DNA of 64,000 nt from JAUIEH01 sp964483375. GTDB lineage: Bacteria > Pseudomonadota > Alphaproteobacteria > Caulobacterales > Maricaulaceae. The stretch lies in the NCBI GenBank assembly GCA_964483375.1, contig CAZABJ010000002.1, positions 1 through 64,000 of the forward strand. Reading direction: 5' to 3'. Position numbers and translations under genes: made by a program. The stretch's first letter is position 1. Each line of letters starts with the position of its first letter. Shown here piece after piece: positions 40,344 to 48,592 of the stretch. The notes beneath the pieces were generated by a model. That model was not told where the DNA came from. It saw only the letters and a program-made list of their open reading frames with translations, and made no database searches.

Positions 40344-40415
40344 CCCGCCCCAAAAGGCCGCGTGAAGCGCTGCAATAAACCAAGCAAAGTCAGAGTGTTG
40401 GCGCATTAACCAAAC

Positions 40416-40431
40416 TGGCCCGGCACTGGCA
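40416..40431 (+). promoter_or_regulatory. Candidate sigma-54 promoter of flgI
   Basis: TGGCCCG-GCAC-TGGCA has GG and GC elements 12 bases apart, as sigma-54 promoters need, and would start transcription about 28 bases before flgI. The -12 part is TGGC rather than TTGC, and an overlapping alternative begins at 40421, so this is weaker than the flagellin promoters. Confidence 0.45.
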
Positions 40432-40469
40432 AGGCCGGCATCGCTTCCTTTTGCGGCACGGACTACAAG

Positions 40470-41573
40470 ATGCTCGCCCGACTTCTCTTCATTGCGTGTT
40501 TGATCGCCCTGCCCGTCACGCCCGCCGGCGCGGTGTCGCGGATCAAAGACATTGTCGATGTGGAGGGCGTGCGGGAAAACCAACTTGTGGGCTACGGGCT
40601 GGTCGTGGGGTTGGATGGCACGGGCGATTCGCTCGCCAACAGCCCGTTCACTCGCCAGAGCTTGGAATCGATGCTTGAGCGCCTGGGCGTGAACACGCGC
40701 GAAGCGGGGCTCAACACGGACACGGTCGCTGCGGTGATGGTCACCGCCGAGCTTCCCGCCTTCGCGGCTCAGGGAACGCGCATCGACGTGACCGTCTCCG
40801 CCTTCGGCGACGCTTCCAGTCTTTCGGGCGGCACGCTCTTGGTCACGCCCCTGCAGGGCGCGGATGGCGAGGTCTACGCCGTCGCGCAAGGTTCGGTGGC
40901 GATTGCGGGGTTCTCCGCGGGCGGGGAAGCCGCGGCGATCACCAACGGCGTGCCGACCAGCGGGCGCATCTCAAACGGCGCGTTGGTGGAACGCGAGCTG
41001 CACTACGACATTGCGGGCCAAGACGAAATTCGCCTGAGCCTGCGCAATCCCGACTTCAACACCGCAACCCGCATCGCCGCGGCGATCAACACCTATCTCG
41101 GCGCGCCGGCCGCACGCGCCACCAACCCTGCGGTGGTCGAGCTCGTCCGTCCCGCCGGCTATCGCGGCGACATGGTGGCGCTCATCACCGAGATCGAAAA
41201 CCTGCTCGTCGAGCCTGACGCGCCCGCTCGGGTGGTCATCGACGAAGCCTCCGGCGTGATCGTCATGGGCGAGAACGTGCGGGTTTCGACCGTTGCAATC
41301 GCGCAGGGCTCGCTCACGGTTTCGGTCCGGGAAACGCCTGTCGCGAGCCAACCCGCGCCCTTTGCGGAAAACGGCGAGACCGTCGTTCTGCCGCGCACGG
41401 ACGTCTCCGTGCTCGAAGACGTCGGCGACCTCGCCGTGGTGGATGACGGGGTGGCCTTAGCGGATTTGGTGGACGGGCTGAACCGGTTGGGCGTCACGCC
41501 CCGGGATCTCATCGCCATTCTCCAAGCGCTGAATGCGGCGGGCGCCCTGCAAGCGGAAATCGAGGTGATGTGA
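40470..41573 (+). CDS. flgI: Flagellar P-ring protein FlgI
   Basis: A 367-residue periplasmic P-ring subunit. A signal peptide (LARLLFIACLIALPVTPAGA) leads to SRIKDIVDVEGVRENQLVGY and GLVVGLDGTGDSLANSPFTR, the strictly conserved FlgI start. AVMVTAELPAFAAQGTRIDV, SAFGDASSLSGGTLLVTPLQ and GVIVMGENVRVSTVAIAQGS are further family blocks, and the end, LNRLGVTPRDLIAILQALNA followed by GALQAEIEVM, is intact. It builds the bushing around the rod in the peptidoglycan layer. It starts a three-gene operon whose next start overlaps the stop. Confidence 0.97.
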   Translation: MLARLLFIACLIALPVTPAGAVSRIKDIVDVEGVRENQLVGYGLVVGLDGTGDSLANSPFTRQSLESMLERLGVNTREAGLNTDTVAAVMVTAELPAFAAQGTRIDVTVSAFGDASSLSGGTLLVTPLQGADGEVYAVAQGSVAIAGFSAGGEAAAITNGVPTSGRISNGALVERELHYDIAGQDEIRLSLRNPDFNTATRIAAAINTYLGAPAARATNPAVVELVRPAGYRGDMVALITEIENLLVEPDAPARVVIDEASGVIVMGENVRVSTVAIAQGSLTVSVRETPVASQPAPFAENGETVVLPRTDVSVLEDVGDLAVVDDGVALADLVDGLNRLGVTPRDLIAILQALNAAGALQAEIEVM

Positions 41574-41893
41574 TGAGCGTGGATGCGCTTTCTTTAGACG
41601 CCGGGGTGGATCTTTGGTCCCGCCGCGCCGAGGAGCCGCCGCGGGTCAACTCCCGACGCGAGGCGGAACGAGCGGCCGCGGAATTCGAGACGTTCTTTCT
41701 CGGTCAGGTGTTCTCCGCGTTGCAGGCGGATATCGAGACCGCCCCGCCTTTTGGCGGCGGACCGGGCGAGCGGGCGTTCCGCTCCTTCCTGGCTGAGGAG
41801 CAGGCGCGCGCGGTCGTGGCGGCGGGCGGGATCGGTCTGGCTGACCGTCTCACCCAAGAGATTCTCGCTCTGCAGTCGGAAGGGAGCGCGTAG
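41573..41893 (+). CDS. Rod-binding protein, FlgJ N-terminal domain only
   Basis: A 106-residue protein equal to the rod-binding half of FlgJ, which caps and guides rod assembly. EAERAAAEFETFFLGQVFSA, then PFGGGPGERAFRSFLAEEQA and VVAAGGIGLADRLTQEIL match this domain. The muramidase domain of enterobacterial FlgJ is missing, as is common in alphaproteobacteria, where a separate lysozyme-like enzyme opens the wall. The ATG at 41573 overlaps the flgI stop by one base, with GAGGTG just upstream; a GTG one codon earlier is possible. Confidence 0.88.
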   Translation: MSVDALSLDAGVDLWSRRAEEPPRVNSRREAERAAAEFETFFLGQVFSALQADIETAPPFGGGPGERAFRSFLAEEQARAVVAAGGIGLADRLTQEILALQSEGSA

Positions 41894-42336
41894 TGGCGTT
41901 GGCGGCGAAAAACGCGACCGACCGGGTGGAGCAGCTCATCCTTCTGACCGAACGGCTCACCAGCTTGATCCAAGCGGAGCGGGAGGCGCTGGAGGCGAAA
42001 AACCACGCAAGCGCGGAAGCGCTTCAGCGGGAAGCCGCGCCCTTGGCGAACCTGTACCGCCAGGAATGCGACCGCATTCGTCAATACCCGGCGCTTGTGG
42101 CTGACGCGCCCCAGGACAGGCGCGCCGCCCTCGCTCAGCGCACTGAGCGGTTCCACGACGCGTTGGACGCTCATGCGAAAATCGTCGCCGCCTTGAAGCA
42201 GCTGACGGAGGGCTTGGTGCGCTCCATCGCCGACCACGTGGCGGAGAACCGCACGCAACAGAGCGGCTACGGTCCTGGCGCGGTCGAAGCCCGGGCGCGC
42301 GCCGGCTCGGCGATCACCCTAAACCGTACGGCCTAA
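41893..42336 (+). CDS. FlgN-like flagellar export chaperone
   Basis: A 147-residue helical protein in the last place of the flgI operon. RVEQLILLTERLTSLIQAER (about 11-30) and EALEAKNHASAEALQREAAP then LANLYRQECDRIRQYPALV form the long coiled helices of FlgN-type chaperones, which hold hook-associated proteins before export; the tail GPGAVEARARAGSAITLNRT recalls the FlgN-like end. The GTG start shares one base with the previous stop. Sequence similarity in this family is weak, so the call leans on position and helix pattern. Another filament-control protein is possible. Confidence 0.7.
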   Translation: MALAAKNATDRVEQLILLTERLTSLIQAEREALEAKNHASAEALQREAAPLANLYRQECDRIRQYPALVADAPQDRRAALAQRTERFHDALDAHAKIVAALKQLTEGLVRSIADHVAENRTQQSGYGPGAVEARARAGSAITLNRTA

Positions 42337-42395
42337 CAACGGTTTAGGCGGCAGGTTCCTTCGAGTATTCGCGTACGGACCAAAGCTGTGGACAA

Positions 42396-42422
42396 AAAGA
42401 AGCCGCGACTTGGCGTCGCGGC
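42396..42422 (-). terminator. Intrinsic terminator, minus strand
   Basis: 8-bp stem GCCGCGAC at 42402-42409 and GTCGCGGC at 42415-42422, loop TTGGC. Read on the minus strand it is followed by TTCTTTTT. It probably ends the transcript of the 904-residue protein gene. Confidence 0.65.
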
Positions 42423-42501
42423 GGAGAACGGAATACTTTAGATGGGCGCGGGGGTGCGTTTTGCGTGGCTGGCTTACGCGATCTCCCAGACGCTATCTCG
42501 A

Positions 42502-42536
42502 GCGGCGAACCAGACTTTGGTTCGCCGCCTTTTTTT
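42502..42536 (+). terminator. Intrinsic terminator, plus strand
   Basis: Perfect 11-bp stem GCGGCGAACCA at 42502-42512 and TGGTTCGCCGC at 42518-42528, loop GACTT, then CTTTTTTT. It is the strongest terminator of the window and would close the flgI operon or a short RNA between 42337 and here. Confidence 0.85.
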
Positions 42537-42760
42537 GGACCGCTGAGCCCTCGTGAGGATTCGCAAACCGGCGGCCACCCGAAAAATTAGGGACAGCCTC
42601 TCTGACGAGCAACGCCGTGAGGCGCCGCCGAGGGGAAGGGTCCACAGAAATCGCCGACGCAGCGCGCTCAACCAACGCTAACGCACGAAAACGCGGACAG
42701 GCGCCGCAATACCGTCGTTGTTGGCTGGCGAACGCGCAGGGGCCGCGCCAGCGAGAGTGA

Positions 42761-45475
42761 TCAGCCGCCCAAGCGCTGCAACGCGGCCTGATAGCTGGCG
42801 ATCTTCTCCGTGAGATAAGCAGGCGCGGGGCCGGAAGCCTGTGCGCTTTGGTTCAAAACCGCATCAAGCGCTGGATCGCGGTTGATCTCACGATAAGCGC
42901 GGCGAACCGTCGACATGGCGTCATCGAAAGCCGCTTTCGCGACCTCCGCGGCGTCACGGTCGAGCAGTGAGAAGCCCTCAGCCAGCTTGAGCGCGAACTT
43001 CTTCGGCGGCACGGCCCCGTCATCGTCGCTATCGACTGCGGCGGGCTTCTCCACGGTCCCCGGCGCGAGCCCCAACGCCTTCAGCAAATCGCGCCCCTCA
43101 GGGCCTGACGTGAGTTCGATCGCGACGCCTTCGTTCGGCTGGATACGGAGGATATCGCCGGTCGATCGGCGCGAAACGCTCGCCTCCCCGCTCAGCAACA
43201 GCTCATTGGTGATTTTGAAGCTCAGCCCCCGAAGCGTGTCGCCCTCCTCCAGCGTCACGGTCCGCTTTCGCGCGCCGATTTGGATGCCGAAGCTGTCTCC
43301 GGCTCGGGCGGAGGTGCGCTCCGCCACGACCGGGCTGTCGGCATATTGCAGCTCGCCTGACGGCAAGCCCAACCGGTCGAGCGTGCTGGCGCCCGTGGGG
43401 TCGAGCGCCAGGCTTGCAGCCTCGGACTGACCGCCTCGCCCGGTGATGGTTTTCGTCCAGGCAAGCGATCCGTCCACGTTGAGTTTAGCGGCGAACGCAT
43501 TGCGGTCCCCCACAAGCGCGCCCCCGCCCGGCACAGCGCCGTCGGCCCGACCTGCGAGATAGACTTGCCCGCCGGAAACCGCGAGATCGACCGCCACATC
43601 CTCCGAGGATGAACCCAAAAAGGTGCGATAGCTTTCGGTCGGGGTCGCCCCGTCGGTGATCTTCACGACGAAAGCGTCCCGTCCGCCGCCGGTATGGGCG
43701 TTGACCGCGCCCGCGCCCGCCATGCCGTCTCGGGCGGAGCCGGCCACGTAGATGTCCGCCCCGTCGACAGCCAAGCCGGCGATCGCCCCGGAATCCAAGT
43801 CGCCCAAATCGACCGACCAACCGGCGTCTTCCGCCCCCGACGCAACGTCGAGCTTTTTCAGCGCGCCGACGCCCTCGGTCTCGGTGGCGACCAGGAGTTT
43901 GCCGTCCGAGGCGACCGCGAGCGCGCTGACCCCGTCCTCGCCCGCCGCCCCGGTTTGATGAGTCCACAGCGCGGCGCCCTCGGCGGACAAGGCGCGAACG
44001 AACCCATCCCGTCCCCCGCCATGGCTCTGTCCCCCCAAAGCGGCTTGGGTCGAGCCGGCCGCATAGAGATTGCCGGCCGCATCAAAGGTCAACGCCTTAA
44101 CGACATCATCCGAACGCGTGCCAAAGCGATGGACGAATTCCTCCTGCCCGTCGCCGCTGAACTTGGCGACGAAGGCGTCCGTTCCGCCGGTATCCAAGGT
44201 GTCGCCGAACGCGCCGGTGATTTCGCCGCCGACCGCCACATCGCCAGAGGCGGAAACGGCGAGGGAGAAGCCCTCCGCCTCTTCCGACGCGCCCAGGGCG
44301 CGCGCCCAAACTTGCCGCCCGGTGGAATCATATTTGATGAGCAGAACGTCCTGCTCTCCGCGCAGCGCCGGGCCGGCCTCAGGATCGGCTTCGGCCTGGG
44401 CGAGCGCGAACACCGAACCGTCTCCAGCGGCTTTCGTCGCCACGAAGCGCAGGCCGTCGGCCTCAAAGTCGAGGTCCTCAGCGCCGGCCACTTCGACCCG
44501 GCGCGAGGGCGCGGCGGCCGGGGCGGCGGCGTCGAGCTCGGTGAGCTTGGTGAATTGCCCTGCGAGCGGGCCAGCGCCCTCCACCCCGCCGCTTGCGCCG
44601 ACGACATAAAGCGCCGGCTCAGCGTCCGTGGCGGAGAAGGACAGAACTTCGGTGTCAACGCCCTCGAATTTCAACGCGAAGCGATTGCCTTCGATGATCC
44701 CGTCATCGTTTTCTTCGCCCACCTTCACCCGTTCAACGCGGGTGACCATCCCGGCGTTCTCAAGCTCGGCGTTGAGGTAGTCGACGACATTATCGAGCGT
44801 CCGCGGCCCAGCGATATCGTCGAAGTCTAGCGCGATCGGGGTGTCTGCGCCGCTTTTCCGCACCGTGATGGTGAATTCGGTCGTCCCCGCAAACGCCGCG
44901 ACGGGGTCGTCAAACGGTCCGTCATGAAGGACGGGGGTGACATATTCCGATGCGCCGCGCGGGATGCCGAGCGTGCTCTCGGCTTTCTCACGCGCTTCGC
45001 CCAGATAGACCGAGGCGCTTTCGAACGACACCTCCGCCATGAAGCCGTTCAGCTGCGCCATCCCCTCTTGGAAACGACGGTCTAAGAAGGATCGTCGAAC
45101 ATCGGTGGTCGACTTATCCGCCGCTTCCGAGGCGATGGCCCAGAGCTTCTTCACGCCTTGATGGAGGGCGAACAGCTGCTTGTTGTCCGCGCTTGTCTCG
45201 GCGTCTGAGAAGCCCGCGAGGTCATCAGCGCTGATGAAGTCGCCTGACGCGAGGGCGGCGCGGGCGAGGTCTGCGGCCGGTTTCGGCTGCGCTTCGGCCT
45301 CCCAGGGCGGGACGACGGTGTCCTCAGGCTCGCGCGCGCCGGTGGAGACCCCCGACAGCTGCGGCCCCGTCGCGCGAGCGGCGGCGGTCGCGGCCTGGGC
45401 TTGATACCAGCCGGTCAATGCGCTCTGCGAAATCGTCGCGACCGTAAAGCCCGAACCGCCCTGAAAGCCCAGCAT
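42761..45475 (-). CDS. Large SBBP/beta-propeller repeat protein, FlaEY-like
   Basis: A 904-residue protein without a classical signal peptide. The N-terminal 250 residues are Ala-rich and helical (LTGWYQAQAATAAARA). Residues about 370-700 contain four to five imperfect repeats of SBBP type, each reading D-x-F-V-x-K-x-x-x-x-G-x-x-x-W then strands and a GNLYAAGST or QVYLAGRAD close; these form a beta-propeller. The C-terminal 200 residues include RKRTVTLEEGDTLRGLSFKI and end in helices. Position between the fliX/flgI and pseudaminic genes and the overall plan recall the FlaEY flagellar regulatory protein of Caulobacter, but I cannot confirm homology. ATG 45475 has GAGGAGGAAGG upstream. Confidence 0.75.
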   Translation of the reverse strand: MLGFQGGSGFTVATISQSALTGWYQAQAATAAARATGPQLSGVSTGAREPEDTVVPPWEAEAQPKPAADLARAALASGDFISADDLAGFSDAETSADNKQLFALHQGVKKLWAIASEAADKSTTDVRRSFLDRRFQEGMAQLNGFMAEVSFESASVYLGEAREKAESTLGIPRGASEYVTPVLHDGPFDDPVAAFAGTTEFTITVRKSGADTPIALDFDDIAGPRTLDNVVDYLNAELENAGMVTRVERVKVGEENDDGIIEGNRFALKFEGVDTEVLSFSATDAEPALYVVGASGGVEGAGPLAGQFTKLTELDAAAPAAAPSRRVEVAGAEDLDFEADGLRFVATKAAGDGSVFALAQAEADPEAGPALRGEQDVLLIKYDSTGRQVWARALGASEEAEGFSLAVSASGDVAVGGEITGAFGDTLDTGGTDAFVAKFSGDGQEEFVHRFGTRSDDVVKALTFDAAGNLYAAGSTQAALGGQSHGGGRDGFVRALSAEGAALWTHQTGAAGEDGVSALAVASDGKLLVATETEGVGALKKLDVASGAEDAGWSVDLGDLDSGAIAGLAVDGADIYVAGSARDGMAGAGAVNAHTGGGRDAFVVKITDGATPTESYRTFLGSSSEDVAVDLAVSGGQVYLAGRADGAVPGGGALVGDRNAFAAKLNVDGSLAWTKTITGRGGQSEAASLALDPTGASTLDRLGLPSGELQYADSPVVAERTSARAGDSFGIQIGARKRTVTLEEGDTLRGLSFKITNELLLSGEASVSRRSTGDILRIQPNEGVAIELTSGPEGRDLLKALGLAPGTVEKPAAVDSDDDGAVPPKKFALKLAEGFSLLDRDAAEVAKAAFDDAMSTVRRAYREINRDPALDAVLNQSAQASGPAPAYLTEKIASYQAALQRLGG

Positions 45476-45786
45476 TGCAGCCTTCCTCCTCGCCTGAGAG
45501 AAAACCACCTGCGGATGGAGACCGGCTTAAGAAACGTGGTTTCCCGAACCTCAACGGCGGGACTGGCGACAGCGCTTCAGGCGTCGCGCCCGCTCACCCG
45601 GTTTGTCCACGCTCGCCCAATGAGAGGCGCCGTCACGCAACAGCGGCGGCGTCGTTGAGCGGCCGAAAATGAAACCGCGTCGCGACGTCAGTTGGGAGCC
45701 AACCGGGACCCATGCCTCACGGCTGTCCCTCACGCATGGACGGCCTGCGCTGAGAACCGGCGCGCCGTCGCCTCCCGCCGCGCGTT
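45476..45786. other. 311-bp intergenic region
   Basis: Lies between the pseI stop and the start of the 904-residue gene, both on the minus strand. I find no gene, no clear sigma-54 element and no strong hairpin with a T-run. It must carry the promoter of the 904-residue gene unless pseI transcription reads through. Confidence 0.5.
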
Positions 45787-46875
45787 CTACCCTAGCCCGC
45801 CCAGCGCTACGCCCCGCCCTGCGAGCATATCCCACGTGATGGGTTCGCCGCGGGCGATGGGGCGGGCTGCGGTTGTTGCATGGACGGCGGCGGCGTGTTT
45901 CGGCGCAAGGCCGTGGCCAGGGCGGATGGACCGCACGTTTTGCGGGGTGAAGCGCTCGCCAGCGGCGATGTCGGCGACGGCGTAGAGCGAGCGGCGAAAG
46001 ACAAGATTGCCGCGCTCTGAGCCTTTGAGGTCATAATGAACACGGCCAAGGGCCTCCCAGGCGCCGCGGCAATCCGCGACCAGACGGGTGAATTCGTCCG
46101 GCTCAAGCGAGAACGCCGCATCTGGACCACCTTCGGCGCGCGAAAGCGTGAAGTGCTTCTCCACCACCGACGCGCCCAGCGACACCGCCGCCACGGCGGC
46201 GGCCGTCCCCGGCGTATGATCGGAAAGCCCCGCCACCACGTCGAACCGCATGGCGAGGTCGGGCACGGTGCGGACATTGGCGTCGCGCATCGGCGCGGGG
46301 TAGGCGCTGATGCAATGCAACAAGGCGAGATCGTCGCAGCCATAGGCGCGCGCGGTGGTCGCGGCTTCGCCGATTTCCTCCATATTGGCGAGCCCTGTGG
46401 AGATGATCATCGGCTTGCCTTCCTGGGCGACACGGCCGATGAGCGGCAAATCGATCGCCTCGAAGCTCGCGATTTTGTAGGCCGGCGCGCCAAGCTTGGA
46501 CAAAAGATCGACGGCGGTTTCATCAAAGGGGGTGGAAAACACCGTCACCCCCAACTCGCGGCCCTTGGCGAACAGCGCGTCATGCCACGCAAACGGCGTT
46601 CCCGCCTCGGCGTAAAGGTCGTAAAGCGTCCGGCCGTCCCACAACCCGCCCTTGATGCGAAACTCTTCGCGGTCGCAATCCAGGGTGAGGGTGTCTGCGG
46701 TGTAGGTCTGCAGCTTAATCGCGTCCGCCCCCGTGGCGGCGGCGGCTTCCATCATCGTGAGCGCGCGGCTCAGCTCGCCCTTATGGTTCCCGGAAAGCTC
46801 GCAAATCACATAGGGCGGGTGGGCTGGACCGATCGGACGTCCGGCGATGGCGAATTCAGGATAAGCGCGCGACAT
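45787..46875 (-). CDS. pseI: Pseudaminic acid synthase
   Basis: A 362-residue NeuB-family synthase condensing 2,4-diacetamido-2,4,6-trideoxy-L-altrose with phosphoenolpyruvate to give pseudaminic acid. Motifs: YVICELSGNHKGELSRALTM, IKLQTYTADTLTL, LYDLYAEAGTPFAWHDALFA (typical of PseI rather than sialic NeuB), VFSTPFDETAVDLL, KIASFEAIDLPLI and SDHTPGTAAAVAAVSLGASV then EKHFTL. The C-terminal antifreeze-like SAF domain covers about 295-355. Its start is 93 bases from the divergent pseH. With the other pse genes here it completes the pathway. Confidence 0.94.
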   Translation of the reverse strand: MSRAYPEFAIAGRPIGPAHPPYVICELSGNHKGELSRALTMMEAAAATGADAIKLQTYTADTLTLDCDREEFRIKGGLWDGRTLYDLYAEAGTPFAWHDALFAKGRELGVTVFSTPFDETAVDLLSKLGAPAYKIASFEAIDLPLIGRVAQEGKPMIISTGLANMEEIGEAATTARAYGCDDLALLHCISAYPAPMRDANVRTVPDLAMRFDVVAGLSDHTPGTAAAVAAVSLGASVVEKHFTLSRAEGGPDAAFSLEPDEFTRLVADCRGAWEALGRVHYDLKGSERGNLVFRRSLYAVADIAAGERFTPQNVRSIRPGHGLAPKHAAAVHATTAARPIARGEPITWDMLAGRGVALGGLG

Positions 46876-46968
46876 GGCTTTCGGCTCCGTAAGGATCGCG
46901 TTTGCGAAGCCTTAAGAGAGCGCGCGTTAAGAACTTCGTAATGTGACAGAAATGGGCCGGAGCCAACC

Positions 46969-47574
46969 ATGACCACCCAAGCGAAACTTCGCGCGGTCCG
47001 TGGAGAGGACCACGCGCGGCTTTTGGACTGGCGGAACTCCCCCCAAGTCTCAGCCCATATGTACACCGAACACACGATCACAGAGAGCGAACACGCCCGC
47101 TGGTGCGCGCGCGCGCTCACCGATCCGGCCCGGCGATATTGGATTGTGGCGTATGACGAGCGACCGGTGGGGCTCGCCAATATCGCCGACATCGACCGGC
47201 GCGCAGGCCGCTGCGCCTGGGCCTTCTATCTCGCAGACCCTGCGGTCCGCGGAAAAGGTCTCGGCGTTTGGACGGAATATGCGGTGCTCTCGCATGTATT
47301 CGACGTGCTGGGCATGCGGAAGCTGTGGTGCGAAGTGCTTTTGGACAACGACACCGTGTGGCGCATGCATGAAAGCGTGGGGTTCCGCCGGGAAGCCTAT
47401 TTCCGCGCCCATGTGGTGAAAGCCGGCGTGCCGCGCGACGCCATCGGTCTTGGCATGCTGGCGGAGGAATGGGCGACGGCCCGCGAAGCGCTGGCGGAAC
47501 GCGTGCGCGCCAAAGGTCTGGAGCCGGTTTGCGCGCCCAGCGTGGAGCCCGCCTTCAGCGCGAGCGCCGCGTAG
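46969..47574 (+). CDS. pseH: PseH-type N-acetyltransferase
   Basis: A 201-residue GNAT acetyltransferase, expected to acetylate the 4-amino group of UDP-4-amino-4,6-dideoxy-L-AltNAc with acetyl-CoA. RAVRGEDHARLLDWRNSPQV and SAHMYTEHTITESEHARWC form the N-terminal PseH pattern; AWAFYLADPAVRGKGLGVWT carries the GNAT R-G-x-G acetyl-CoA loop, and EVLLDNDTVWRMHESVGFRR the following helix. A C-terminal Ala-rich extension of about 25 residues is unusual. GGAG lies just before the ATG. Its 3' end overlaps convergent pseG by 20 bases. Confidence 0.9.
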   Translation: MTTQAKLRAVRGEDHARLLDWRNSPQVSAHMYTEHTITESEHARWCARALTDPARRYWIVAYDERPVGLANIADIDRRAGRCAWAFYLADPAVRGKGLGVWTEYAVLSHVFDVLGMRKLWCEVLLDNDTVWRMHESVGFRREAYFRAHVVKAGVPRDAIGLGMLAEEWATAREALAERVRAKGLEPVCAPSVEPAFSASAA

Positions 47575-48592
47575 CGCAAGCGGCGATCGTCTCGATTATC
47601 GCCCGCGCGCATCGACGCGCGCCGCGCCCGTCCACCAGCGCCGCCGCCGCCGCGGACATCAACGCCCGCCTTGGCGCGTCATCCAAAAGCGCCGCGACTT
47701 TCGCGACCGCGTCGGGGATGTCGGCGGCCGCTTGCGCCGCTCCGGCCCGCTCCAACGCCTGCGCGGCGACCCGTTGGTTGTCCGCCAAAACCAAGGTGAC
47801 GCTCGGCAGACCCATGCAGGCGCGTTCAAGCGAGGTTTGCCCCCCCGCTCCCAAAGCGACGTCCGCCTCCGCCATAAGCGCGGCCATGGTTGTGACATCG
47901 ACATGGAGCGCAAAACGCGGGTCCCTTGCGGCAAGCGCCTCCAACGCCGACCGGCTCGCCGCCCCCGAGGCGATGACCACGTCGAACCTGTCCACGCCGT
48001 CTATCCGGGAAAGCGCCTGGGCCGCTCTCGCCGTGGCGCCGCCCACATCGGTCAGTCCAAGCGTCACCAAAACGCGCCGGCCGAGCGTGGACGACCGCCG
48101 CCGCGCAAGGGCGCGCGGACGCACGCGCGCGAAATCCGGTCTTAAGAGCGCATGATCGAGGCCGATGAGCCGGCGCGCGTCCAAAGGAACCAGGTCGTCA
48201 TAGTCGCTGACGCTTCGGCCGGGAGACGCGTCTAATATGAGGTCCGCCGCATGCGGACGGTCAGCGAGATCGTCAACCACGACAAGCGCGCCCGCCCAGG
48301 CTCGCCAAACCCGCTCAGCGCCCTCATCCACATCGTAGTGATCCACGATCACCACGTCAGGGCGGACCGGCGCGGCGTCGATCAAGGCGTGGGGATCCTC
48401 ATCGGAGGGCGCGACAAACACGGGAAACGGCGCTTTGGCGAGCGCAGGGACGACCTCGAAAGCCTCCGCATTGACGGCGAAGCGCGCCCGCACGCCCTCC
48501 CCCGCCAGCGCGCCGACGAGCGTGAGCATGCGCATGGCGTGACCGCCGCCCAATTGCGGCGAGGCGTCGGCGCGGATGAGAAACTCGCTCAT
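47555..48592 (-). CDS. pseG: PseG UDP-sugar hydrolase
   Basis: A 345-residue GT-B-fold hydrolase that releases UDP from UDP-2,4-diacetamido-2,4,6-trideoxy-L-altrose. ADASPQLGGGHAMRMLTLVG has the conserved GxGHxxR catalytic histidine, DHYDVDEGAERVWR follows, and the C-terminal UDP site reads AEADVALGAGGQTSLERACM followed by GLPSVTLVLADNQ. The length is slightly above typical PseG (about 275-340). The ATG overlaps the pseC stop by four bases, so the pair is translated together. Confidence 0.92.
   Translation of the reverse strand: MSEFLIRADASPQLGGGHAMRMLTLVGALAGEGVRARFAVNAEAFEVVPALAKAPFPVFVAPSDEDPHALIDAAPVRPDVVIVDHYDVDEGAERVWRAWAGALVVVDDLADRPHAADLILDASPGRSVSDYDDLVPLDARRLIGLDHALLRPDFARVRPRALARRRSSTLGRRVLVTLGLTDVGGATARAAQALSRIDGVDRFDVVIASGAASRSALEALAARDPRFALHVDVTTMAALMAEADVALGAGGQTSLERACMGLPSVTLVLADNQRVAAQALERAGAAQAAADIPDAVAKVAALLDDAPRRALMSAAAAALVDGRGARRCARAIIETIAACATRRSR

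Larger units (their letters stand above)
42337..42760. other. 424-bp convergent intergenic region with two terminators
   Basis: No convincing gene. It holds two intrinsic terminators in opposite orientations, listed separately. The plus-strand one lies 166 bases after the flgI operon; the minus-strand one lies beyond it, so transcripts from both sides would overlap by about 140 bases. A short open frame at 42474-42671 on the minus strand lacks support. Confidence 0.6.

Noticed and set aside
41573..41893. Full-length FlgJ with muramidase domain
   Set aside because: Only the rod-binding domain is encoded; no downstream frame continues into a lysozyme-like domain.
42474..42671. 65-residue minus-strand frame in the convergent gap
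   Set aside because: Overlaps the strong plus-strand terminator, is Arg/Ser/Leu-rich and has no supporting start signal.
43694..44830. 378-residue open frame on the plus strand inside the propeller-protein gene
   Set aside because: It is antisense to the repeat region, rich in Arg/Gly/Ala, has no ribosome-binding site, and arises from the high GC third-position bias of the real gene.
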